Source: Methylococcaceae bacterium (GTDB taxonomy: Bacteria; Pseudomonadota; Gammaproteobacteria; Methylococcales; Methylomonadaceae). From it: 11,405 bases of DNA. Where the stretch lies: NCBI GenBank assembly GCA_947505055.1, contig CANNLO010000135.1, positions 1-11,405 of the forward strand. Reading direction: 5' to 3'. The notes beneath the pieces are model-generated. The model saw only the letters and a list, made by a program, of their open reading frames with translations, did no database searches and had not been told where the DNA came from. A program made the translations under genes and the position numbers. How positions within the stretch are numbered: the first letter of the stretch is position 1; every line of letters starts with the position of its first letter. Positions 1-7,451 of this stretch are shown piece after piece.

Positions 1-41
1 ACTATTATACATCGAACAGCCTTATTGTAACTATATTCCCC

Positions 42-182
42 ATGCAAGATTATAAAATGCTTCGCGTTAAAACCGAAACCTATAAACAACTGAAACAAAT
101 CGCACTCGATTTTGATATTCCATTGACAAAATTAATCGATAAACTGCTGGAAGAACATCAAAAGCAGAAAGCGGATAGCTAA
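42..182 (+). CDS. Small ribbon-helix-helix (CopG/Arc-like) protein, possibly 5'-partial
   Basis: A 46-codon ORF (ATG 42, TAA 180-182). The product begins MQDYKMLRVKTETYKQLKQI and has the layout of a ribbon-helix-helix DNA-binding fold: a short beta strand (residues 6-10, MLRVK), a first amphipathic helix (about 12-24), a turn (DFDIP, 23-27) and a second helix (about 28-40, LTKLIDKLLEEH). Such proteins bind operators as dimers and are often antitoxins or plasmid/phage repressors. No toxin-like ORF follows in the next 200 bp; a partner could lie left of the window. The frame stays open back to base 3, so the true start may be upstream, at ATG 42, or at ATG 57. No Shine-Dalgarno is obvious before either ATG. 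The fold assignment is inferred from pattern only. Confidence 0.55.
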   Translation: MQDYKMLRVKTETYKQLKQIALDFDIPLTKLIDKLLEEHQKQKADS

Positions 183-315
183 TTAAATCGGCCCTCGCGC
201 TCAGTGCTAAGAAAATCGTACGCACTTCACTGGGGGGTCGCGTTCATCCCTGAATGCTTCAAAGTTAGATAAATGAAAATTATATTTTAGCGATCACTAA
301 TACAATAAAAACAAT

Positions 316-389
316 GTTGGGTTACGACAGCATGGATGCAGAAGGTAGAGCAATGCAGGAGCTATTGCCGAACCATAGCGTAACCCAAC
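316..389. repeat. Short inverted-repeat element, MITE-like remnant
   Basis: An 11-bp perfect terminal inverted repeat, GTTGGGTTACG at 316-326 and CGTAACCCAAC at 379-389, flanks about 52 bp. The pairing continues beyond a single mismatch (A313-A314 with T391-T392). An inner hairpin GCAAT...ATTGC lies near 350-366. Termini of the form GTTGGGTTACG/CGTAACCCAAC are familiar from small dispersed non-coding repeats in proteobacterial and cyanobacterial genomes. No ORF is inside. It sits just beyond the 3' end of the minus-strand secreted-protein gene, so it could also fold in that transcript. The MITE reading is inferred from structure. Confidence 0.5.
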
Positions 390-397
390 TTTGAACC

Positions 398-802
398 TTA
401 TTTATTGGCAACCTTTATCAACCAACCTTGTATATCGCCACAGCCCAGAGCCGCAATGGCACTGGTATTGATTCTGACATATTGGCCATTAAAATCAGCG
501 GGAAGCTTTGCTTTAACACGATGAAAGCTGGAGTTGCTCTCAAGAGTAAATTCAAGTGGTTTATCTTTTGCGGTTAATTTGATGGTGTGTGGGTTGGCCC
601 AAGCGGAGATCATAAAAGTAAAAGTTGATTCCGGGGCGACTTCAGTATTTTCCGGTTCTTGATAGACAGGAAGACTGAAATCCCTGAATTGTGGTTTTTT
701 ACAGACTTCTTCTACCGTGCCTGGGTCGTAGGCAGACACAGCACCGGTAAATAATATTCCGGTGATGACTAAAACAGGGCTAAGTATTGTTGTTATTTTC
801 AT
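398..802 (-). CDS. Secreted (periplasmic) protein of unknown function
   Basis: A 134-residue protein that I do not recognise. The N-terminus is a clear Sec signal peptide: MKITT, a hydrophobic core (about 6-20), then an AVSA cleavage site before Tyr25. The mature part (about 110 aa) is hydrophilic and probably beta-rich, with exactly two cysteines (C34 and C121) that could form a disulfide in the periplasm. No metal-binding or catalytic motif is evident. The start at 802 is chosen because AGAGGA (809-814, minus strand) lies 6 nt upstream and the protein then begins directly with the signal peptide; an in-frame ATG at 832 would add ten residues without such a site. It is divergent from purM and probably monocistronic. 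Confidence 0.7.
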   Translation of the reverse strand: MKITTILSPVLVITGILFTGAVSAYDPGTVEEVCKKPQFRDFSLPVYQEPENTEVAPESTFTFMISAWANPHTIKLTAKDKPLEFTLESNSSFHRVKAKLPADFNGQYVRINTSAIAALGCGDIQGWLIKVANK

Positions 803-887
803 ATCCATTCCTCTAAGTTTGGGTGTTTTCATAGTTGTCTGTTGATTATCCTTTTAGGAAACCACGTTAATTATTTTTTTCAACCTG

Positions 888-913
888 TCGTAACAATCAT
901 ATTAGCGTTACGA
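888..913. promoter_or_regulatory. Dyad TCGTAAC-N12-GTTACGA in the divergent promoter region
   Basis: Perfect 7-bp inverted repeat (888-894 and 907-913) with a 12-nt spacer, so the half-sites are 19 bp apart, near two helical turns. It lies between the divergent secreted-protein gene and purM, a position suited to an operator. It does not match the PurR operator consensus that I know. A chance dyad cannot be excluded. Confidence 0.25.
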
Positions 914-953
914 TAACATCTGATAGCTAAAATCCGCATACATTCATATCCTT

Positions 954-982
954 CAGACAAAACCGATGATGTCTTGTACAAT
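954..982 (+). promoter_or_regulatory. Candidate sigma70 promoter for purM
   Basis: A -10 hexamer TACAAT (977-982, five of six consensus bases) lies 17 bp after a weaker -35 CAGACA (954-959, four of six). Transcription would start near 989, giving a leader of about 30 nt before the purM start. A weak ribosome site (AGAGA, 1005-1009) lies 8 nt before the TTG start. Confidence 0.4.
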
Positions 983-1017
983 ATCGGAAGTTTAAATTTT
1001 AGCAAGAGAACACCACA

Positions 1018-2061
1018 TTGAGCGAACAAAATCAGGAAGGTTTAAATTATAAAGGTGCCGGCGTTGACATTGAAGCCGGTAATGCATTAGTCGAACGCAT
1101 CAAACCCATTGCCGCCAGAACCCGGACAGCAGGGGTCATGGCAGGTTTGGGTGGCTTTGGTTCGATGTTTGAGCTGCCACTGGATCGTTATCAGCAGCCG
1201 ATCCTGGTTTCCGGTACTGATGGCGTAGGTACCAAGTTAAAACTGGCCAATGAACTGGGCATACATAACACCATTGGGATTGATCTGGTCGCCATGTGCG
1301 TCAATGACATTATTGTTCAGGGCGCGGAGCCGCTGTTTTTTCTTGATTATTTTGCAACCGGAAAATTAGATGTTGATACTGCCGCCTCGGTCATTGAAGG
1401 CATAGGTAAAGGCTGTGAACTGTCCGGTGCAGCCTTGGTTGGTGGTGAAACGGCAGAAATGCCAGGCATGTACGCAGATGGTGAATATGATTTGGCGGGC
1501 TTTTGTGTTGGTATCGTCGAAAAAAGCAAAGTGCTGGATGGCAGCAAAGTCAAAGTAGGCGACAAACTCATTGGTATCGCCTCCTCTGGGCCTCATTCCA
1601 ACGGTTATTCCTTGATTCGTAAAATTATTAGTCACAGTCAGTCAGCGCTAGGCGATACTTTTAATGATAAAACTTTGGGAGAAGCTTTATTAATGCCGAC
1701 CCGAATCTATGTTAAATCCCTGTTATCGCTGTTGGAAAAAGTGCCGGTACACGCCTTGGCGCATATCACCGGTGGCGGTTTGACCGAAAACCTGCCTCGC
1801 GTGCTGCCAGTAGGTATCAACGCCCATATCGATCTGGCAGCCTGGGACTTTCCTGATATTTTCAAATGGTTGCAGGAAAAAGGCAATGTATCGCTTGCCG
1901 ATATGCTCGTCACATTTAATTGTGGTATTGGCATGATAGTTTGCGTCGCGGCTGAAGATCAGCAGGTAACACTTGAAGCTCTTACCCAGCTGGGCGAAAC
2001 GGCTTTTACCATCGGTGAGCTCGTTGCCTCAGCAGGCAAGCCAGAAGTTAAATACCTTTAA
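1018..2061 (+). CDS. purM: Phosphoribosylformylglycinamidine cyclo-ligase (AIR synthetase)
   Basis: The 347-aa PurM catalyses the fifth step of de novo purine synthesis, the ATP-dependent closure of formylglycinamidine ribotide to aminoimidazole ribotide, in the cytosol. Length is normal for the family. Landmarks are the N-terminal [19 protein letters not shown], the glycine-rich [60 protein letters not shown] and [16 protein letters not shown], which together form the PurM-type ATP-binding site. The start is TTG at 1018: it gives the expected N-terminus ([16 protein letters not shown]), and no nearby ATG would keep the conserved YKGAGVD motif. purN, often downstream in gammaproteobacteria, is absent; instead a convergent unrelated gene follows after a repeat. 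Confidence 0.97.
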   Translation: MSEQNQEGLNYKGAGVDIEAGNALVERIKPIAARTRTAGVMAGLGGFGSMFELPLDRYQQPILVSGTDGVGTKLKLANELGIHNTIGIDLVAMCVNDIIVQGAEPLFFLDYFATGKLDVDTAASVIEGIGKGCELSGAALVGGETAEMPGMYADGEYDLAGFCVGIVEKSKVLDGSKVKVGDKLIGIASSGPHSNGYSLIRKIISHSQSALGDTFNDKTLGEALLMPTRIYVKSLLSLLEKVPVHALAHITGGGLTENLPRVLPVGINAHIDLAAWDFPDIFKWLQEKGNVSLADMLVTFNCGIGMIVCVAAEDQQVTLEALTQLGETAFTIGELVASAGKPEVKYL

Positions 2062-2073
2062 CTGGTTTATATA

Positions 2074-2157
2074 GGAACGCCAAGCCCCTGCTTGGCTGGA
2101 GCATCGCCATTACTTTAAAGTAACGAGTAACTCAGCCAAGCAGGGGCTTGGCGTTCC
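2074..2157. repeat. REP/BIME-like double palindrome
   Basis: A 25-bp perfect inverted repeat (2074-2098 against 2133-2157) encloses a 34-nt loop. Each arm is itself a hairpin, GCCAAGC-CCCT-GCTTGGC (2079-2096) and GCCAAGC-AGGG-GCTTGGC (2135-2152), and the loop contains a 14-bp perfect palindrome TTACTTTAAAGTAA (2110-2123). This three-palindrome architecture in the gap between convergent genes is typical of REP/BIME-type or MITE-type dispersed repeats. It could also protect or end the purM transcript, but no run of T follows, so it is not a canonical intrinsic terminator. Confidence 0.75.
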
Positions 2158-2244
2158 AGGCCAATATTAACCTTGGGATGGAAGATTGCCAACGCTACCT
2201 ATGGTTTGGCTTTATTGAATATTTTAAAGTCTCAAACCGAAGCT

Positions 2245-2269
2245 CTGGTAAATAGAAAATATTTACCAG
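2245..2269 (-). terminator. Perfect 10-bp hairpin over the stop codon of the coiled-coil gene
   Basis: CTGGTAAATA (2245-2254) pairs perfectly with TATTTACCAG (2260-2269) around a 5-nt loop. On the minus strand the hairpin includes the last codons and the TAA stop (2263-2265). It has no following U-tract, so it is at most a weak or factor-dependent terminator or a 3'-end stabiliser. Confidence 0.3.
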
Positions 2270-3201
2270 TTAACCGCAGTAAATGCGCGGGCTAGTATTT
2301 CTCTGGCTTTAAGCATTGATTTTAAAGTGTCTTTGGTGGCGTGGTTAGCCTCTGTTGCGGTTTGTTCTAAGTTACGTAAATGATCCTGAGCCTGATCCGC
2401 AATTGCTTTGGCCTGATCGTGTAACAGTTGCGCCCCATCACGTAGCCTTTGTGCATCATTACGAGCTTGTTCAGCTAAGCTTAGCGCCTCTTGAGTTTCT
2501 GAAAGGGCTTGTTGCTGTTGAGTTAAGATATATTCAGCCTGGCGACGAAGTCCCCGTACTCTATCTAATGCTGTTTGGGTTTCGTTAAGCTGATTTTTAA
2601 TTTCTTGAGCGTGATTAGCTGACTGTTCAGTAAGTTGGGCAGATTGAGTAAGGTGTTCCTGTGATTGAGCCACTGCCTGACAGGTTAAATCTGAGGAAGC
2701 TTGGGCTGCTCTTGCAAATTGAGCCGCTTGTTGTGCTTCATTCTCGGAGTTAATGGCTGCCAGGGCTGATGTTTCGGCGCTAGCAATGGCATTCTGAGCG
2801 GCGGTATCGGCAACAACAGCTTGTTGTTGTGATTGACTTGCAGAGTCTTGAGCAGTCAGTCCCGAAGTCCCACTTTCAGTTGCCGCTTTTGCTGCCGATG
2901 AGGCATGGACGAGAGTTTCTTGCTCAGCCCGACTGGCATTTTCAGCGCTAGCAATGGCATTCTGAGCGGCGGTATCGGCGCTTTCCGCATCTCTTTCAGC
3001 ATGATGGCGGACTAATTCGGCTTGAAAAGCATGCTGATCAGCTTGAACGGCTCGTTCAGCTGCTGATTGGGCCTGTAATTCAGCGGCTCGCTGAGATTGT
3101 GCTGCTGATAGATATGAATCTTCACAACGGTTTGCGGCCTGTCTGGCGCGATCGGCTTCTTGATTGGCGATATCGAGTGCTTCGGAAATGTATTCTGACA
3201 T
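2263..3201 (-). CDS. Ala/Gln-rich coiled-coil protein of unknown function
   Basis: A 312-residue, low-complexity protein very rich in Ala, Gln, Glu and Ser, with almost no Pro or Gly, so predicted to be nearly all helix and to form a long coiled coil. No signal peptide, membrane segment or catalytic motif is seen. Residues AADTAAQNAIASAE-like occur twice, 56 residues apart, encoded by identical 35-bp stretches (see repeats), pointing to internal duplication. The Ala-rich helical pattern recalls phage tail-fibre shafts and TolA-like or colicin-type stalks, but that resemblance is compositional and not a homology claim. The C-terminus (AREILARAFTAVNW) is the least repetitive part. The ATG at 3201 has AGAAGG 8 nt upstream. 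It converges with purM and is divergent from the ATPase operon. Confidence 0.7.
   Translation of the reverse strand: MSEYISEALDIANQEADRARQAANRCEDSYLSAAQSQRAAELQAQSAAERAVQADQHAFQAELVRHHAERDAESADTAAQNAIASAENASRAEQETLVHASSAAKAATESGTSGLTAQDSASQSQQQAVVADTAAQNAIASAETSALAAINSENEAQQAAQFARAAQASSDLTCQAVAQSQEHLTQSAQLTEQSANHAQEIKNQLNETQTALDRVRGLRRQAEYILTQQQQALSETQEALSLAEQARNDAQRLRDGAQLLHDQAKAIADQAQDHLRNLEQTATEANHATKDTLKSMLKAREILARAFTAVNW
2777..2811. repeat. 35-bp direct repeat, copy 1, inside the coiled-coil gene
   Basis: Identical at all 35 positions to 2945-2979, exactly 168 bp (56 codons) away and in the same reading frame. It encodes the ADTAAQNAIASAE segment. Full identity at synonymous sites suggests recent duplication or gene conversion rather than protein-level selection alone. 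Confidence 0.85.
2945..2979. repeat. 35-bp direct repeat, copy 2, inside the coiled-coil gene
   Basis: Second copy of the 35-bp repeat at 2777-2811, in frame. The sequences between and outside the copies have diverged, so only this core is still identical. Confidence 0.85.
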
Positions 3202-5391
<2,190 letters not shown>

Positions 5392-5395
<4 letters not shown>

Positions 5396-5658
5396 ACAAT
5401 CAACAGCTTAAAAATAGAATCGAAAATCAGATTAAACGCATTAAAAAGGCGGAGCATGAGCGTCCAAATTTGCTTTCACAAACTGTTTATATCGGTACCT
5501 TGGGTTTGATTATGGTCTTGCCAGTGGTTGGCGGGGTTTATTTAGGACGCTGGCTGGATGGCATGATGGACGGTTACTCAATGCGCTGGACACTTAGCTT
5601 ATTGTCTACAGGTTTAGTCATTGGTATTTTTAATGTTTATTTTTTGATTAAAGACTAA
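5392..5658 (+). CDS. atpQ: AtpQ (AtpZ/ATPase_gene1-type) two-helix membrane protein
   Basis: An 88-residue protein with a basic, amphipathic N-terminus (1-30) and two membrane helices (about 32-51 and 66-85) joined by a short loop with GRWLDGMMDG. The pattern helix - G-x-x-L-G-x-W-L-D - helix - N-x-Y matches the AtpZ/AtpI-like family, called AtpQ in N-ATPase operons, thought to help assemble the c-ring or carry Mg2+. ATG 5392 is preferred because it makes an ATGA overlap with the atpC stop; an upstream TTG at 5383 would add three residues. It is followed 11 nt later by atpB, so the atpR gene that normally comes next is missing. Confidence 0.85.
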
Positions 5659-5669
5659 TTGGCTGATTC

Positions 5670-6335
5670 ATGGAAAACGATTTCTCTTATCATATAGGCC
5701 CTGTGGTAATTGGTTTATCCCTCATCACTACTTGGGGCATTATGCTGGCTTTGACATTAATCGCCTGGCTTTCAACACGACGACTGGAGATAATGCCCGG
5801 TATATTGCAGACCACGGTTGAAAGCATTGTGGCCGCTATCGATGAAGCCATTACAGCTGTAGCACCGGAACACGGTCGGCAAATCATGCCTTTTATAGCC
5901 TCACTCTGGCTATTTTTGATTATTGCCAATCTGGTCGGCTTAGTTCCGGGCCTACACTCGCCGACTCGTGATCTTTCTGTAACCTCAGCACTGGCGGTGC
6001 TGGTGTTTTTTTCGGTACACTGGTTTGGTATCAAGACTCTGGGTTTGAAACGTTATCTTCATCATTACCTGACACCCAGTCCGATTTTGCTACCTTTTCA
6101 TATTATCAGCGAATTCACTCGTACCCTGGCCTTGGCAATTCGCTTATTTGGCAATATGATGAGCCTTGAGATGGCAGCCATGCTGATCTTGTTGGTGGCC
6201 GGCTTTCTTGCACCCATTCCGATTTTAATGCTGCATATTATCGAAGCACTGGTACAAGCTTATATCTTTGGCATGCTGGCGCTGATCTATCTGGCCGGCG
6301 CAATGCAATCCCAACAACTTAATTCACCGGAGTAA
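5670..6335 (+). CDS. atpB: N-type F1Fo-ATPase subunit a (ion channel stator)
   Basis: The 221-residue a subunit forms the two half-channels that pass ions to the c-ring in the membrane. It is short, as in N-type enzymes, with about five or six hydrophobic segments. The essential stator arginine is R158 in LALAIRLFGNMMS (counterpart of E. coli aR210), and the helix that follows carries Q197 in LVQAYIFGML (counterpart of aQ252). Other landmarks are NLVGLVPG (87-94) and LLPFHIISEFTRTLAL. The only acidic or polar residues close to the channel helix are E148 and E192. No strong Shine-Dalgarno precedes it; coupling to atpQ 11 nt upstream is likely. Confidence 0.95.
   Translation: MENDFSYHIGPVVIGLSLITTWGIMLALTLIAWLSTRRLEIMPGILQTTVESIVAAIDEAITAVAPEHGRQIMPFIASLWLFLIIANLVGLVPGLHSPTRDLSVTSALAVLVFFSVHWFGIKTLGLKRYLHHYLTPSPILLPFHIISEFTRTLALAIRLFGNMMSLEMAAMLILLVAGFLAPIPILMLHIIEALVQAYIFGMLALIYLAGAMQSQQLNSPE
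6329..6332 (+). promoter_or_regulatory. Strong ribosome binding site of atpE
   Basis: GGAG ends 6 nt before the atpE ATG, the clearest Shine-Dalgarno in the operon and embedded in the last codons of atpB. This fits the need to make many c subunits per enzyme from one polycistronic mRNA. Confidence 0.6.
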
Positions 6336-6338
6336 TTT

Positions 6339-6605
6339 ATGTCTGACATCGCCTCAATTGTCCTGGGTTCCAGCATTGCCGCTATTATCGGCATCGCGTT
6401 GGGCGTTATGCTCCCGGCCTTGGCTATGGGCAAAGCCATCGGCAGTGCATTGGATGCGTTGTCGAGGCAACCGGAATCGGAACGCTCAATCATGCGCACC
6501 CTGTTTATCGGTCTGGCCATGATTGAATCACTGGCGATTTATTGTCTGGTTATTATTTTAATCGTACTGTTTCGTAATCCGTTGCTTGAGTACATTGTTA
6601 AATGA
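6339..6605 (+). CDS. atpE: N-type F1Fo-ATPase subunit c (rotor ring)
   Basis: The 88-residue c subunit is a helical hairpin that assembles into the ion-driven rotor. Helix 1 spans about 5-35, the polar loop SRQPESER is at 42-49, and helix 2 (about 51-78) carries the ion-binding carboxylate E63 in MIESLAIY. Aligned by eye on RQPE with the Na+ c subunit of Ilyobacter tartaricus, E65, S66 and Y70 have matches (E63, S64, Y68), but Q32 is replaced by M30, T67 by L65 and V63 by M61. The helix-1 glycine series GxGxGxGxG is mostly Val/Leu/Ala (23-31). Na+ binding is therefore doubtful and H+ coupling more likely (inference). It starts 3 nt after atpB, and its TGA overlaps an ATG that opens a 36-codon ORF. 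Confidence 0.95.
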   Translation: MSDIASIVLGSSIAAIIGIALGVMLPALAMGKAIGSALDALSRQPESERSIMRTLFIGLAMIESLAIYCLVIILIVLFRNPLLEYIVK

Positions 6606-6712
6606 TAAAAACAGGCGCAAGTTTCAAGGTTGAAGACTTTATGCCAAGAATAACCGCTGACATTAAACTTTCCATCTTGGACCTTGAGGAACTTAAAGCC
6701 TATGGAATTTAA
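6602..6712 (+). CDS. Possible 36-residue small ORF between atpE and atpF
   Basis: The widest gap in the operon (96 bp between atpE and the atpF start) is spanned by an ORF that begins in an ATGA overlap with the atpE stop (6602-6605) and ends with TAA at 6710-6712, just inside atpF. Its product starts MIKTGASFKVEDFMPRITAD and ends in a charged helical stretch ([11 protein letters not shown]); no membrane segment or known motif is seen. Reading through would bring ribosomes to the atpF ATG (6702), so it may act mainly as a coupling leader for subunit b. It could encode a small extra subunit, or be chance, since 36 open codons are not rare. Confidence 0.35.
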   Translation: MIKTGASFKVEDFMPRITADIKLSILDLEELKAYGI

Positions 6713-7451
6713 TCTATCCACCTTTGTTCTTGAAATCATTAATTTCCTGATTCTGATCTGGATTTTGCAGAGGCTATTTTACAAACCTCTGCTGAACGTG
6801 ATTGCCAAGCGTAAACAGTTTATTGACCAAACACTTACCGATGCAAAAAACCTACAACAACAGGCCGAGCAGCAACGCAGCCTGTATGAAAATCGCCAAA
6901 AATTGTGGGAGCAAGAAAAACAGACTTCACTCACTGCCCTACAACTGCAACTTGATGCGGAAAGAGCAACGCAACTGAACCGACTTAATACTGATCTTGA
7001 ACAAGAACGACAAAAAGCCAAGGTGACGCTATCAAGACAGCAACAGGAGCACCAACAACAGGCCGAAAAACAAGCCTTGATGAATGGTGCAAAATTTGCC
7101 TCACTGTTGCTACAAGAAGCTGCCGGACCTGAATTAGAGGGTCGCTTATTTGGCTTAATGCTAAACAATCTAGCAACTTTACCGGAAGCCTGTAAGCTGA
7201 GTTTGACTCCGCCGGAAATTAATAAATCGATAGCGATTAAAATTACCAGCGCTTTTCCATTATCCCTGGAAATGAGCCAGCAACTGGAACAAAAGCTGGA
7301 AAGCTTAATTAAAACCCGACTCAATTTTCAATATCATCAGGATGCAGCCTTAATTGCAGGTCTCCGTCTCGACATCGGCGCCTGGGTATTGAACGCTAAT
7401 GTAAAGCACGAACTGGTCGGTTTTGCCGAGCTTGATTATGACTGCAATTGA
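6702..7451 (+). CDS. atpF: N-type F1Fo-ATPase subunit b with delta-like C-terminus
   Basis: A 249-residue stator subunit, far longer than a usual b (about 156). Residues 5-27 form the single membrane anchor ([19 protein letters not shown]), followed by a conserved-looking [16 protein letters not shown] and a Gln/Glu-rich coiled coil (about 35-125). Residues about 145-240 resemble the C-terminal part of subunit delta: [20 protein letters not shown], then [20 protein letters not shown] and KHEL, which parallels the delta pattern ending G-x-x-I-R-x-G-x-x-V-I-D-G-S-V-R-x-x-L. No separate atpH exists here, so this fusion presumably links the stalk to the top of F1. ATG 6702 is chosen because the anchor then starts normally and GAGG lies at 6686-6689; an upstream TTG at 6684 would add six residues. 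It overlaps atpA by 14 nt. Confidence 0.92.
   Translation: MEFNLSTFVLEIINFLILIWILQRLFYKPLLNVIAKRKQFIDQTLTDAKNLQQQAEQQRSLYENRQKLWEQEKQTSLTALQLQLDAERATQLNRLNTDLEQERQKAKVTLSRQQQEHQQQAEKQALMNGAKFASLLLQEAAGPELEGRLFGLMLNNLATLPEACKLSLTPPEINKSIAIKITSAFPLSLEMSQQLEQKLESLIKTRLNFQYHQDAALIAGLRLDIGAWVLNANVKHELVGFAELDYDCN

Noticed and set aside
258..395. 9-bp inverted repeat TTCAAAGTT (258-266) / AACTTTGAA (387-395).
   Set aside because: AT-rich, short and widely spaced. It may be a second end of the MITE-like element, but on its own it is not beyond chance.
2355..2588. Plus-strand frame opposite the coiled-coil gene.
   Set aside because: Shadow of a repetitive Ala/Gln-rich gene on the other strand.
2777..2979. 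CRISPR-like pair of 35-bp direct repeats.
   Set aside because: Only two copies, in frame within a low-complexity coding gene, with no further repeats at regular spacing; it is an internal duplication.
5690..6034. Minus-strand frame of 114 codons opposite atpB.
   Set aside because: Lies fully within the well-supported subunit a gene and has no membrane or domain signal of its own.
6779..7324. Long minus-strand frame opposite atpF (181 codons, Cys/Ser-rich).
   Set aside because: It is the reverse-frame image of the Gln/Glu-rich coiled coil of subunit b, with a composition that follows from the plus-strand codons. There is no ribosome site or family signal.
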